The notes below the pieces were generated by a model. The model ran no database searches. It saw only the letters and a program-made list of their open reading frames with translations, and had not been told where the DNA came from. This document shows, in pieces, positions 8,884 through 18,529 of a stretch of DNA of 63,026 nt. The position numbers were made by a program, and so were the translations under genes. Source of the stretch: Candidatus Aminicenantota bacterium (GTDB lineage: Bacteria; Acidobacteriota; Aminicenantia; Aminicenantales; JAFGAV01); NCBI GenBank assembly GCA_016933515.1, contig JAFGAV010000103.1:1-63026 (forward strand). The letters run 5' to 3'. The stretch's first letter is position 1; every line of letters starts with the position of its first letter.

Positions 8884-10763
8884 CCGCTTCCGGGGCTCTC
8901 TCCGCCGGAAGCCTCTGGCCTGGGAGTAGGCATTCCCCTCGCGGAATGCTGCTCCACGAGGACCTGGAGCATTTCGAGTTCATCGGCGTCGAACCAGATC
9001 CGCCGGCAGGACAGGCATTTGTCCACAGGGATGAAGAACTGATAGTTGTAAGGGAGGGATATCATCCTCGCTCCGCATCGCGGGCAGAGCATGTGGGACG
9101 GGGGCTTCCTTCCGGCTTTGCGGGCGGCCACGAGGGGATTCCTCAAAATCGTTTTTTTGAACTCCAGCGCCTTGCGAACGAGATTTTCGGAAAACGCGTA
9201 TTGCTTTCTGGTTAGAATGCGTTCGACGCCGGACATGGAGACGAGCTTCCCGCGGCACGCGGGGCACGCTTTGACCGCCACGCCTTCGTAAAAATCGTCC
9301 CGGAGAGGTCTCCGGCAGCGGGGGCAGGACTCGTTCCCTTTTCCCGCTTCGGGAGCGATCTGTCGGCGGCCCAGGCGCCGCACCGCCCGGCGGACGGCGG
9401 GGAACTCTCTTGCCCGGGCCTCAACCTTGTCCCTCTCGTTTCGGACGACAAGCAGAAGGGAGAATTTCGGGTGGCTGACAAGCTCTTCCTCGGTCATGGC
9501 CTCAGTCCAGCTCCGGCCCGTCTCCTGGAGGCTCCAGATTCGGTCGGCCTCGGCGGTCTCGAGAGGAAGAACCGTCCGGCCGATCGGGGCGGCGAAGGAC
9601 GCGTCTTCTTCTCGGGCGTGCACGAGCGTTCTCGACTCCGCACGCTGTCTTTGGCTCTCCCAGACGAGGTCGATGATTTCGTCGGGGGTTTTCGCCGCCA
9701 TGGCCGTCAGAGCTTTTATTCTTTTGGAGAGGGGAGGGTGGGTGTGAAAGAGCGAGGCCTTCACCCCCCGGCCCTCAGTGGACGGGTCGGATGACACCAT
9801 GAGCAGCGGCGCGTATACCAGGCTGAAATCCCCGACGAACGTGTTCTTCAGACCGGCTTTATAGAGCACCCGGGCTAGGGCGACGGGGTCGCGGCACAAT
9901 TCCACGGCGGCGGCGTCGGCCAGAAGCTCGCGCTCCCGGCTGACCAGCAGGCTCAGAACGCGAAGCGCCGCGCCGGAGAGAGAGGCGCCGAGAGACCCTA
10001 TCCCCTGAGCGGCCGAGGGAAGCGCCCGGCCGGCGCCGGCTTCCCAGACCCCCGGAAATCCGATCGGCTTGTCGGTTTCGGGCATCAGGGCGAGCGCCAT
10101 CCGGTCGAACACATCCGCAAGGGAACAGAGGAGGGTGATGTAGAAGACGTCTCCCTTCAGGATGTGGGCCACCTCATGAGCGACGGCGGCCTGGAGCTCT
10201 TCGCGGGTGCCCTCGGCCAGCAATCCCTCCGTGATCACCACGGCCGGGGTTCCGTCGGCTTCGACAAGGGCCAGGGAGTTCACCGCCAGGAAGGGCAGGA
10301 CATAGGCGTTAGTGCGGGGCAGGCCGGACGAAATCCGCATTTCCTCGACGATGTTGAGGAAACGGACATGGAGAAGATCGCTCCTGTCGGGCGTCGCTGC
10401 GCCCAGACGCTTCAGGATGAAAGCGGCGCCCGAACGCCTGGCGGAGACGTATTGGATCAAGGTCAACAGCACGGCTCCGGCGGCGGTCCAAAGAAAAGCG
10501 CGGAGCGCAAGGCCCGAAGAGACGCGGAACATGTCTCCCAGAACGAGATCGGCGGCGCCCAGGGCGAAGAACACGAACGCCGAGCAGATCAGAAGATAGA
10601 CCAGGCCCAGAACGGCGGTGAAGGCCAGGCTGATCCGCCAGCGGTGCTTCTGGACTTCGTAAAAGTCGGGGCGTTCGGTCGGGCTCAATGTTTTCCCATA
10701 GTAAATCAAGGAAATCGGCCGGGTCAACAGCGGAGGAATTCCGGATGAACGATGATCGGGCAT
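8874..10763 (-). CDS. M48-family membrane metallopeptidase with C-terminal zinc ribbons
   Basis: Protein of 629 aa from ATG 10763 (an in-frame GTG at 10814 would add 17 residues; neither has a good ribosome site, so the start is uncertain). Two membrane segments lie near residues 45-75 and 90-110. The M48 (HtpX/Ste24-like) core has HEVAH (H196, E197, H200) and the third-ligand helix RERELLADAAAVEL. After about residue 480 there are two zinc-ribbon units, CPRCRRPL...CPAC and CPRCGARM...CLSC, of the zf-TFIIB type seen in small stand-alone proteins. Such peptidases degrade membrane proteins; the ribbons may recognise substrates. Both ends are tight: the 3' end overlaps the upstream convergent gene. 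Confidence 0.8.
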   Translation of the reverse strand: MPDHRSSGIPPLLTRPISLIYYGKTLSPTERPDFYEVQKHRWRISLAFTAVLGLVYLLICSAFVFFALGAADLVLGDMFRVSSGLALRAFLWTAAGAVLLTLIQYVSARRSGAAFILKRLGAATPDRSDLLHVRFLNIVEEMRISSGLPRTNAYVLPFLAVNSLALVEADGTPAVVITEGLLAEGTREELQAAVAHEVAHILKGDVFYITLLCSLADVFDRMALALMPETDKPIGFPGVWEAGAGRALPSAAQGIGSLGASLSGAALRVLSLLVSRERELLADAAAVELCRDPVALARVLYKAGLKNTFVGDFSLVYAPLLMVSSDPSTEGRGVKASLFHTHPPLSKRIKALTAMAAKTPDEIIDLVWESQRQRAESRTLVHAREEDASFAAPIGRTVLPLETAEADRIWSLQETGRSWTEAMTEEELVSHPKFSLLLVVRNERDKVEARAREFPAVRRAVRRLGRRQIAPEAGKGNESCPRCRRPLRDDFYEGVAVKACPACRGKLVSMSGVERILTRKQYAFSENLVRKALEFKKTILRNPLVAARKAGRKPPSHMLCPRCGARMISLPYNYQFFIPVDKCLSCRRIWFDADELEMLQVLVEQHSARGMPTPRPEASGGESPGSGQS

Positions 10764-10861
10764 GAAAAACGGCGGCCGGGCCGGAGGCTCATGCTTTCTC
10801 ACCGGTCGCAACACAAAGGCTTGCGGCCGCAGGAGAGGAACGGGTGAGGGCAGCGGAGGAT

Positions 10862-10891
10862 TTGATGGGCCGAAAGAGGCTGTGTTATAAA
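10862..10891 (+). promoter_or_regulatory. Predicted promoter for the S9 peptidase gene
   Basis: TTGATG at 10862-10867, an 18-bp spacer, TATAAA at 10886-10891. Leader of about 35 nt to ATG 10933. Confidence 0.5.
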
Positions 10892-10932
10892 CCCGACTTG
10901 TGATGCTTAAAATCCGTCAAGGAGATTGCACG

Positions 10933-13734
10933 ATGAAAATTCGGAAGGCTTCGGGGAAGCGAACGAATTTCGCCGCCTTGATCCTGTTGTTGTCCTGCGC
11001 TTTGGCTGCGGGCGCGACGGCGAAAAAAGAGCTGACTTTCAAGGACGTGATGAAGTTCCGGCAGCTTCGCGATCCGGTCGTTTCGGCCGACGGCGCTTGG
11101 CTGGCTTACGCCGCTCAACCCGACAGGGGGGACGGAGAAGCGTTCGTTCAAAGCGTCAAGGAGGAGAAGTCTTTTCGTGTCGAGCGGGGAGCGAATCCTG
11201 TTTTCTCCCCCGACTCCCGTTGGGCCGGCCTGGTCGTCACTCCCCCGGCCTTGGACTTGGAGAAGGCGGGCAAGGAAAAGCCCCGGCAGGGAATGGCGCT
11301 CGTCCGATTGGCGGATGGAGAGATCTTTCATGCGGAGAGCGTCGAACAGTTCGCCTTTTCCGGAGATTCCGCCTGGCTGGCTTACAAGCTTTTTCCCGAA
11401 GAACCGAAGGAAGAAAAGAATCAGGCGGCCGTCGGCGAAGAGAAGAAGGGAAAAAAGGAGAGAGGCCGGACTCTTGTCCTGAGGAATCTCGCCAGCGGAG
11501 AGGAAGTCCGCATTGCACAGGCGCTGTCGTTCGCCTTCGACGAATCGGGGGCGTTTCTGGCTTATGACCGGCTGGGTCCCGAGGAGACGGACAACGGGTT
11601 GTATCTGCGTCTTCTGAAGAAGCCAGGATGTCCGGAGAAAGCCGTGGAGCGCGCTCAGGGCGTCCGGTACTCGAGTTTGACTTGGTCCGAAAAAGACGGT
11701 CACCTGGCCTTTGTGGCCGCCCCTCTCGACGACAGGGACCGAACAGGTCCCGGATCACTCCTGGTCTGGAACGCGGGAAGGGAGCGGCTGCGCACGGCCG
11801 CCGACGAAAAAAGCGTGCCCGACCGATGGGGGATTCCGGAGAAGAACCGCCTCGTCTGGACAGAAGACGGACAAAGGCTTTTTTTCGGTCTTAAACCCGT
11901 GGAATATTTCGATCGGGAGCCGGAGGCGAAGGACGAAGAGCCTGCGGACGGGAGCGCCCTTTTCGATTTTGAGAAAATTCTGGCCAAAAGCGAGGTCGAT
12001 GTCTGGCACTGGAACGACCCGCTCATCAACTCCCACCAGAAAAAGCTTTGGCCCCGCATCAAGGAGAGGCTTTTCACGGCGGTCTTTCATCAGAAGACCG
12101 GGAAGGCCGTCCTCCTCGCCGGGAAGGACGTCCCGAGCGTCGAGACGGTTGAGAATCCCGACCGGGCCCTGGGCTTGTCCGACGTGCCTTACCTCAAGGA
12201 GAAGACATGGGACGGGGACTATGTCGACCTCTTCCTTGTTTCTCTGGCCGACGGTTCGCGCAAATCCGTCGCTGCCCGGATCGCCGTTTCCTACCGCTCC
12301 CGGCCGTCCCTGTCTCCGGACGGAAGATACGTCGCTTACTACGACCGAGGGCATTGGTTCCTGCATGACGGCCGGCTGGACAAGACCGTCAATCTCACGT
12401 CCGGCCTGGGCGTTCCGTTCGGCGACGAAGACCACGACGCGCCGAGCGAGCCTCCGGGCTACGGCCTGGCCGGATGGTTGGAGAACGACGCGGCCGTTTT
12501 GATCAACGACAAGTTCGATGTCTGGATTTTTCCCACATCGGGCGGCGCACCTTCGACGCTGACCGGAGGACAGGGGAGGGCCGAGGGCCGGATTTTCCGC
12601 GTCCTGAAAACAGACCCCGAAGCCCGATTCTTTAAAAAAGGGGAGACGCTGCTCCTGTCCATGTTCCATGAACGGGAAAAACACCACGGCTTCTCCTCGG
12701 CCCGCATCGGCCGACCGGGAGCGACGCGGCTTCTCGAAGACAAGAAGAAGTTCGTTTTCCGCGCCAAAGCCGAAAACGCCGACGTCGTGATTTACACACG
12801 CGAGAGCTTTGAGGAATTTCCGGACCTCTGGGCGGCGGAGATGACATTCACCGCTTCCAGACGGCTCACCGACGTCAATCCCCAGATTCGGGAATTCGCC
12901 TGGGGGAGCGCGGAGCTTGTCGAGTGGTTGAGCCTCGACGGCCGACCGCTCCAGGGCGTGCTCATCAAGCCGGCCGGCTATGAGGAGGGGAAGCGGTATC
13001 CCGTGCTGGTGTACTTCTACGAGATTTCCTCTTACCGTCTCTACGAATACAACCAAACCGTCGTCAATCACAGGCCCTGCTTCCCGGTCTATGCCGGCCG
13101 CGGGTATTGCATCTTCCTGCCCGATGTCCGATACGAAACGGGACGCCCGGGGCTGTCCGCGCTCAAATGCGTGCTGCCCGGCGTGCAGAAGCTCATCGAC
13201 CTGGGTGTCGCCGACCCCAAGGCCCTGGGCCTTCACGGTCATTCCTGGGGGGGATATGAGACGGCCTTTCTCGTCACCCAAACGGACATGTTCGCCTGCG
13301 CCGTCGCGGGCGCGGCCGTGGGCAATATGACCAGCGCTTACAGCGGCATTCGCTGGGAGTCGGGCATGGCGCGCCAGATGCAGTACGAGAAATCGCAAAG
13401 CCGCATCGGCGGCAGCCTATGGGAGAGCCCCGAGCTTTACTGGGCCAATTCGCCCGTGTTTATGGCCGACCGCATCCGGACTCCGCTTCTGCTCATGCAC
13501 GGCGACGAGGACGGCGCCGTGCCGTGGTATCAATCCATCGAGATTTATCTGGCCATGCGGCGCCTGGGCAAGGACTGCATTTTTCTCCAATATCGGGGCG
13601 AGCCCCACCATCCCCGGGAATACCCCAACAAACTGGATTATTCGATCCGGATGATGGAATACCTCGACCATCACCTGCGGGGACTGCCGGCGCCCGACTG
13701 GATGACCCAAGGAGTCGCTTACAAAGGGCGCTGA
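10933..13734 (+). CDS. Exported prolyl-oligopeptidase-family (S9) peptidase
   Basis: Protein of 933 aa. ATG 10933 is chosen because AAGGAG sits 8 nt upstream and a signal peptide (1 to about 28) follows directly; the ATG at 10900 lacks this. An N-terminal propeller-like part (about 30-640) is interrupted by a Lys/Glu-rich insert near 160-180. The C-terminal alpha/beta hydrolase has GHSWGG (Ser771), HGDEDGAVP (Asp860) and RGEPHHP (His892), a full S9 triad. Such enzymes cut short peptides, often dipeptides or after Pro. It fits the peptide-degrading profile of the region. Its end overlaps the convergent GH127 gene by 16 bp. Confidence 0.88.
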   Translation: MKIRKASGKRTNFAALILLLSCALAAGATAKKELTFKDVMKFRQLRDPVVSADGAWLAYAAQPDRGDGEAFVQSVKEEKSFRVERGANPVFSPDSRWAGLVVTPPALDLEKAGKEKPRQGMALVRLADGEIFHAESVEQFAFSGDSAWLAYKLFPEEPKEEKNQAAVGEEKKGKKERGRTLVLRNLASGEEVRIAQALSFAFDESGAFLAYDRLGPEETDNGLYLRLLKKPGCPEKAVERAQGVRYSSLTWSEKDGHLAFVAAPLDDRDRTGPGSLLVWNAGRERLRTAADEKSVPDRWGIPEKNRLVWTEDGQRLFFGLKPVEYFDREPEAKDEEPADGSALFDFEKILAKSEVDVWHWNDPLINSHQKKLWPRIKERLFTAVFHQKTGKAVLLAGKDVPSVETVENPDRALGLSDVPYLKEKTWDGDYVDLFLVSLADGSRKSVAARIAVSYRSRPSLSPDGRYVAYYDRGHWFLHDGRLDKTVNLTSGLGVPFGDEDHDAPSEPPGYGLAGWLENDAAVLINDKFDVWIFPTSGGAPSTLTGGQGRAEGRIFRVLKTDPEARFFKKGETLLLSMFHEREKHHGFSSARIGRPGATRLLEDKKKFVFRAKAENADVVIYTRESFEEFPDLWAAEMTFTASRRLTDVNPQIREFAWGSAELVEWLSLDGRPLQGVLIKPAGYEEGKRYPVLVYFYEISSYRLYEYNQTVVNHRPCFPVYAGRGYCIFLPDVRYETGRPGLSALKCVLPGVQKLIDLGVADPKALGLHGHSWGGYETAFLVTQTDMFACAVAGAAVGNMTSAYSGIRWESGMARQMQYEKSQSRIGGSLWESPELYWANSPVFMADRIRTPLLLMHGDEDGAVPWYQSIEIYLAMRRLGKDCIFLQYRGEPHHPREYPNKLDYSIRMMEYLDHHLRGLPAPDWMTQGVAYKGR

Positions 13735-15764
13735 GCCTTTGCGGACGTCTGCGCCCGCCGGGGCGCGGCAGACTGTTGCCGGCCCCTGGAAAGCCAGACC
13801 GCCATCTCGCCCGGTCCCCTGTGGGACCAGGCATAATAGGGGACGGCCGTCAACGCGCCGTAACCGGAGGGGTCGCACCCCACAAGAACGGTTACGCCGC
13901 CCAACAGGCCCGGCCGTTCTTGGGCCTCGAAGATCATGCCGTCCGGGATCGCGCGGCCGAGGACGCGGCCGCCGTTGTCCGCAGCTTCAAAGCAGTAGAC
14001 GAGCGGTCCGCGCGTCAGGGCGACGCGGCCCCGTGCGGCCTCGACTTCGCGCCGGGCGACGACCCTTCGGACGGTCATGGGAAGTTCGAGTTCGATCACG
14101 TCCCCCGGCCGCCAGAGACGGCGGAGACGGGCATATCCGTCGCGGAGTCGGAGAGGCCGTGGTTCGCCGTTGACCCGCAAGGACGGCTGCTCCTGAGTGC
14201 GATCGGCGAAAGCGTAAAGCCCTCCGGGAAGAGGGCGGCCGAGGGCCCAACCGGGGATTCTCAGGGCGATTTCAAAATCAAGCGGAGATCGCGGATCGAC
14301 GGCGAATTTCATTCGGCCTTGCCACGGATAATCCGTTTCCACGGCCAACCGGACGGGCCGGCCCCGGATTTCAAGCTCGGCCCCTCCCCGGATGAAGAGG
14401 CTGACGTAGACCGTGTCGTCCGCCTGAGCCAGGACATATCCCGGCAGGGAAGGGAGGAAACGGCAAATGTTGCCCGGGCAGCAGGCCACCTCGAACCAGG
14501 GCTGCCGTTCGGCCGCGCCCTGGTTGAATCCCGTCCGGCCGTCGGATTCGAGGGGGTTGGTGTAGAAAAAGCGGTCTCCGCTCAAAGAGACTCCCGAGAG
14601 GAGACCGTTGTAAAGCGTCCATTCCACAATGTCCATGAATTCCGATTTTCCCCGTGACAGGAACAGGCGATGATTCCACAGGACACTGCCGATGGCGGCG
14701 CATGTCTCGCCGTAGGCTTCGGCGTTGGGCAGCTCAAAGGCGTCGCCGAAGGCTTCCCCTTCCTTCCGCGCGCCGATCCCGCCGGTCAGATAGGTTTTCT
14801 TCCCCACAACATCGCGCCACAGCCGCTCGACCGCGCGCCGGAAGCGCCGGTCGCCGGTCAGGGCCGCCACGTCGGCCATCCCGGAATACATATAGGCCGC
14901 CCGGACGGCATGCCCGACCGCTTCGCGCTGTTCCAGCAAGGGCTTGTGCGCCTGGACATATTCGGCCCGGTTGTATACGGCGAAGGGAGAGTCCTCGGGA
15001 AACATCGTGCGGTAGGGCTTTGTCCCGCGCGACTCGAGGAAGAAGGCGGCCAGGTCGAGATAGGCCCTTTTCCCCGTGAGGCGGAAGAGCTTGACCAGGC
15101 CGATCTCGATTTCCTGGTGCCCGGGGAAACCCCGGCGCTTGCCGGGGCCGAAAACTTCGGCAATGAGGTCGGCGTTCTTCAGAGCGACGTCGAGAAGCGA
15201 TCTCTTTCCCGTGGCCCGGTAATGAGCCGCGGCGGACTCGTAGAGGTGGCCGGCGTTGTAGAGCTCGTGGCTCGACTCAAGCAGCGACCAGCGCTCCGGC
15301 CCCGCGCCCGGAGGGGGAGCGGCCGGGTCCACGGTGCGGGCGGTGTAGAGATAGCCGTCCTTTTCCTGGGCGGCGGCGATGGCGGCGATCACTTCATCGA
15401 TTTCTCTCTCGAGAGACGGGTCCGGAGCGAGGCAAAGGGAATAAGAGGCTCCCTCGACGATTTTGTAGACGTCGGAATCGTTGTAGCGTTTTCCGATGTA
15501 AGCGCCGGGGAGAAGGCCGGCGGCTTTCAGAAAGTTGTCCAGGCGGCCCGTGGCGCGGCATTTTTCGAGGGCGAAAGGGATCGTGACTTCTCTGTTGGTC
15601 TGAAGGCGGGGCCTCCAGAAAGCGTCGGTGATTTTATAGCGGGTGAAATCCACGGGCCGCAGAGGATAATCCCGGACGGCGCCGCCGAGAGCGGGCAAGG
15701 CGGTCATGAGGATGAACGCCGCGGCCGGGATGCAAGAGGCTCTGATGTTCATGAGCAGAGGCAT
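13719..15764 (-). CDS. Glycoside hydrolase family 127 (beta-L-arabinofuranosidase-like)
   Basis: Protein of 681 aa with a signal peptide (1 to about 28); ATG 15764 or 15752 could serve. The (alpha/alpha)6-barrel family pattern (DUF1680/GH127) is clear: an early YKITDAFWRPRLQTNRE, SHELYNAGHLYESA and the zinc/nucleophile site ETC (E353, C355) plus CCPGN (C428, C429), which matches the Cys-zinc catalytic site described for HypBA1. Family members remove beta-L-arabinofuranose from plant polymers or glycoproteins; relatives in the wider group act on other sugars. No other arabinan gene is nearby. It overlaps the convergent S9 gene by 16 bp. Confidence 0.85.
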   Translation of the reverse strand: MPLLMNIRASCIPAAAFILMTALPALGGAVRDYPLRPVDFTRYKITDAFWRPRLQTNREVTIPFALEKCRATGRLDNFLKAAGLLPGAYIGKRYNDSDVYKIVEGASYSLCLAPDPSLEREIDEVIAAIAAAQEKDGYLYTARTVDPAAPPPGAGPERWSLLESSHELYNAGHLYESAAAHYRATGKRSLLDVALKNADLIAEVFGPGKRRGFPGHQEIEIGLVKLFRLTGKRAYLDLAAFFLESRGTKPYRTMFPEDSPFAVYNRAEYVQAHKPLLEQREAVGHAVRAAYMYSGMADVAALTGDRRFRRAVERLWRDVVGKKTYLTGGIGARKEGEAFGDAFELPNAEAYGETCAAIGSVLWNHRLFLSRGKSEFMDIVEWTLYNGLLSGVSLSGDRFFYTNPLESDGRTGFNQGAAERQPWFEVACCPGNICRFLPSLPGYVLAQADDTVYVSLFIRGGAELEIRGRPVRLAVETDYPWQGRMKFAVDPRSPLDFEIALRIPGWALGRPLPGGLYAFADRTQEQPSLRVNGEPRPLRLRDGYARLRRLWRPGDVIELELPMTVRRVVARREVEAARGRVALTRGPLVYCFEAADNGGRVLGRAIPDGMIFEAQERPGLLGGVTVLVGCDPSGYGALTAVPYYAWSHRGPGEMAVWLSRGRQQSAAPRRAQTSAKAQRPL

Positions 15765-15889
15765 TTTATCATGACTTCCTTTCCGATTATGACCCGGCTG
15801 AAAGTCTTTACGCCCGTCAGAAAGACCTGGCCGGCAACAACCGCATTTTCAGGCTCGAAGCCATGGGGCGCGAATTCCAAGGACGGAAG

Positions 15890-16810
15890 TCAGCGGTTCG
15901 ACCTGAGAATCTTCCTGTCGGAAGCCGGACGGCCGCGCTCGAGGGCCCGGCGGATATAGGCCGGAAGCACGAACAGTGACGAATGGATTTCGGGGCTGTA
16001 GAAACGAAGGCGGCCTTCGAGCCCCCGCGCCGAAAATCGGCGGGACAGAAGTTTGCGGCCGGGGACGGCCGCCAGAGAGGAGCCGCCTGCCAGAATGAAC
16101 GCCCAGGGGCCGACGTAGGCCGGAACGCACGACAGGTAGGGGAGGACCGAGGGGAAAACGCGTCGGAGCGACTGGAAGACGGCCGAAAACCCGCTCAGCA
16201 TATTGACATTGGCGCTTCCGGCCTGGAGGACGACGATCCCTCCGCGGCGCAGCCGCCGGCGGAGGAGGCGGTAGAACTCGACGGTGAACAGTTTGCGCGC
16301 CGGACCCGGTTCTCCGGGGTCGCAAAGGTCGAGCACGATGATGTCGTAGCTTTCGGGATTGCTTGCCAGGGAGCTCCTGGCGTCCTGGAAATGGATTTCC
16401 ACCCGCTTGTCGCGGAACGCTCCCTTGTGCCAGGCGCGAAGATGACGTCGGGCGAGCGCGACCACATCCCGGTCGATTTCGACCATGGTCAGCCGTTTGA
16501 CCGGGGGATGCTTGAGCGCTTCGCGCAGGGGCGCGCCTTCGCCTCCGCCGGCGAGGAAGACGTTTTCGGGCCGGGGATGGAGAAGCAGGGCGGGATGGAT
16601 GAGGGATTCGTGATAGATGAATTCGTCGGCGGCGGTGGACTGGACCAGACCGTCGAGAAACAGGCAGCGGCCGTAATCATGGGTGTCCACAACCTCGGCG
16701 TTCTGGTATTTCGTCCGGACCGCGGCCAGGCGCTTCTTGATGCGGTGGCCGTGGATTTCATCCCGGGTCAGCCGCTCGATGTACCAGTCTCCCTTGAGTT
16801 CCAGGCGCAT
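15890..16810 (-). CDS. speE: Spermidine/aminopropyl synthase
   Basis: Protein of 306 aa; ATG 16810 follows AAGGAGAG. The family transfers an aminopropyl group from decarboxylated S-adenosylmethionine to a polyamine such as putrescine. The PABS-domain signatures are present: a Y-x-x-E-S-like YHESLIHPALLLHP, the nucleotide-binding GGGEGAPLRE, the acidic strand VEIDRDVV and the catalytic-loop LDLCDPGEPGPA with Asp. The GGGEGA form (Glu rather than Asp) is seen in thermospermine-type relatives, so the exact product is uncertain. No speD or speA is in the window. It follows the Nudix gene on the same strand after 128 bp. Confidence 0.8.
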   Translation of the reverse strand: MRLELKGDWYIERLTRDEIHGHRIKKRLAAVRTKYQNAEVVDTHDYGRCLFLDGLVQSTAADEFIYHESLIHPALLLHPRPENVFLAGGGEGAPLREALKHPPVKRLTMVEIDRDVVALARRHLRAWHKGAFRDKRVEIHFQDARSSLASNPESYDIIVLDLCDPGEPGPARKLFTVEFYRLLRRRLRRGGIVVLQAGSANVNMLSGFSAVFQSLRRVFPSVLPYLSCVPAYVGPWAFILAGGSSLAAVPGRKLLSRRFSARGLEGRLRFYSPEIHSSLFVLPAYIRRALERGRPASDRKILRSNR

Positions 16811-16938
16811 GCGGTTCTCTCCTTGCGGGGATGAGCCGGGCCTATCATTCCACAGCGCCGCGCGGGATGCAACCGGACGGCGCCGAGGACGATCCCGACG
16901 CCCTCAGGGCGCCGTCGGGAACGCCTGAGTTTTGAGGA

Positions 16939-17607
16939 TCAGGGCTCGAAGAGGGCGGCGAATTCGGCCAGGATCATGGCCGTTGCTCCCCAGACCTTGT
17001 GGCCGCCGAAATCAAAGAAAGGGATTTCAACGGGCCGGCCCGCGAGGAACCGTGTTTCACGGAGGCGGGCGGAAGGATCGAGCAAACGGGCGAGGGGGAC
17101 TTCGATGACTTCGGCGACTTCCTCGGCTCGAGGACGGAACTTCAGCGCTCCGGGGAACGAAGCCACGACGGGATGGACGCAAAAATCGCTGGGGGGGATG
17201 TAGAGGGGGGTCAGGACGCCGTGAATTTCGACGTCCGCGAGTTCCACGCCCAGCTCCTCCTCCGTTTCGCGGAGGGCGGTCCGGACGGGCGTTTCTCCGG
17301 CGTCCTGTTCGCCTCCGGGCAGCGAGATCTGCCCTCGGTGACGAAAGACGGTCTCCGTTCTTTTGGTCAGGGGAAAAAACAGTTGACCCCGGCGCGGGGC
17401 GAGCAGGAGCAGGACCCCCGCAATGCGGCCGTATTCACCGGCGCCGAGTGACGTCCTGGCGTCGAAGCTCGGATCGGGCGCCATTCGAAGCTGGGCCGAC
17501 GGCCCGGGAAGGGGGCGGCGAAGACGCTCTCCGAGATAACGAAGAACGGACGCGCTCCCGCGCGCCGTGCGGCGCACGGAACCGGTCGATTTCAAGGGGG
17601 CGTCCAT
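16939..17607 (-). CDS. Nudix hydrolase, CoA pyrophosphatase (NudL) type
   Basis: Protein of 222 aa. The full Nudix box GEQDAGE...RETEEELGV (G-x5-E-x7-REUxEExGU) is intact. Just before it, LTKRTETVFRHRGQISLPGG fits the extra motif that marks the CoA-pyrophosphatase subgroup, which splits CoA and acyl-CoA into phosphopantetheine and 3',5'-ADP. It starts 3 bp after the stop of the double receiver gene, so it is probably the last member of that transcript, though a functional link with the GTPase switch is not obvious. The N-terminal 45 residues are Arg-rich and not conserved in an evident way. Confidence 0.82.
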   Translation of the reverse strand: MDAPLKSTGSVRRTARGSASVLRYLGERLRRPLPGPSAQLRMAPDPSFDARTSLGAGEYGRIAGVLLLLAPRRGQLFFPLTKRTETVFRHRGQISLPGGEQDAGETPVRTALRETEEELGVELADVEIHGVLTPLYIPPSDFCVHPVVASFPGALKFRPRAEEVAEVIEVPLARLLDPSARLRETRFLAGRPVEIPFFDFGGHKVWGATAMILAEFAALFEP

Positions 17608-17610
17608 CGG

Positions 17611-18501
17611 TCACAAGCGCGACGAACGGAGGGCTCTTTTGTTTAGGAGGTCCTTCACCGTTCGGACCCAGTCGGCGGATTTGAGGGGTTTGTGAATGAG
17701 GCCGTCGGCGGCGCAGGCCTGAAGCTTGGTTTCGTCGACTTTCTCGAAAGGTTCTTTGAGGAACACGACGGCCGTTCCGTCCAGAGAGGGGTTCCGGCGG
17801 ATCTCGGCGAAGAGCTCGTAGCCGTTCCGCCCCGGCAGGTTGATATCCAGGAGAACGATGTCGTGAGGAGGACCGGCGAGATGGGCGGAAGCCTCCTTGC
17901 CGTCGGCCGCGATGTCGACCCGGAAATCCTGGGCTTCAAACGCCCGGCGGACGATCTGCCTGGTGACGGGATTGTCGTCGGCCAGAAGCATCCTTCGAGG
18001 TCCGGAGCGGCTCTTGGGTTCGGGGAAGGTGACGATATTGTCGCTGTCTGGAGGCGTCTTTCGGTCCGACTCAGGGGAGGGCTCTCCCGGGGCCGGATCC
18101 GGCGGGGCGGGATCCGGGGCCGAGGATGTCCTCGTCAGGTCGGAAAGGACGGATAGAAGCTCCTTGCGGGAAACGGGCTTGGAAATCGTGAGGGATCGCT
18201 GTTCGGATCGGCAAGGTTCGGTGATCCATTCGGCCTGTTTCTTGAGCTCGGACATAAGGACGACGGGAACGCGGTCCGGCCCTGCTTCTTGTCCGATCCT
18301 CCGGCGCAGGTCGAATCCGGAAACCTCGGGGAGCAGCATATCGACGACGACGGCATCGGGACGCCGCTCCAGAAAGACCCGCCAGCCCGCCGCGCCGTCT
18401 CCGGCGGCCAGGACTTCATAGCCGGCTTGTCGAAGGAAGCCGGACACCGTCTCCCGGTGAGTGCGGTCGCCGTCCACGACCAGGATGACCGATCGGCTCA
18501 T
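17611..18501 (-). CDS. Response regulator made of two receiver domains
   Basis: Protein of 296 aa with no DNA-binding or enzymatic output. Receiver 1 (about 3-120): VVDGD, phospho-acceptor in VVVDMLLPEVSG, VLMSE and SKPV; the second acidic residue is Gly, which may weaken Mg binding. A Pro/Ser/Asp-rich linker (about 125-165) follows. Receiver 2 (about 168-288): LLADDN, acceptor in VLLDINLPGRNG, then FLKEP where Thr/Ser is expected, and HKPL. It probably works as a phosphorylation-controlled adaptor for the roadblock/GTPase proteins encoded just upstream. No histidine kinase is encoded nearby. It follows the roadblock gene by 28 bp and precedes the Nudix gene by 3 bp. Confidence 0.8.
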   Translation of the reverse strand: MSRSVILVVDGDRTHRETVSGFLRQAGYEVLAAGDGAAGWRVFLERRPDAVVVDMLLPEVSGFDLRRRIGQEAGPDRVPVVLMSELKKQAEWITEPCRSEQRSLTISKPVSRKELLSVLSDLTRTSSAPDPAPPDPAPGEPSPESDRKTPPDSDNIVTFPEPKSRSGPRRMLLADDNPVTRQIVRRAFEAQDFRVDIAADGKEASAHLAGPPHDIVLLDINLPGRNGYELFAEIRRNPSLDGTAVVFLKEPFEKVDETKLQACAADGLIHKPLKSADWVRTVKDLLNKRALRSSRL

Positions 18502-18529
18502 GGGCTCTCCGCGAGACCGGCCCTCGGGG

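Noticed and set aside
11755..13398. Leftward open frame of 547 aa
   Set aside because: Antisense to the S9 peptidase with full catalytic triad; no start signal.
13419..14657. Rightward open frame of 412 aa
   Set aside because: Covers the end of S9 and the antisense of GH127; both are well supported.
16880..16925. Hairpin between the Nudix and speE genes
   Set aside because: The stem is imperfect and there is no T tract on the minus strand, so I do not call a terminator.
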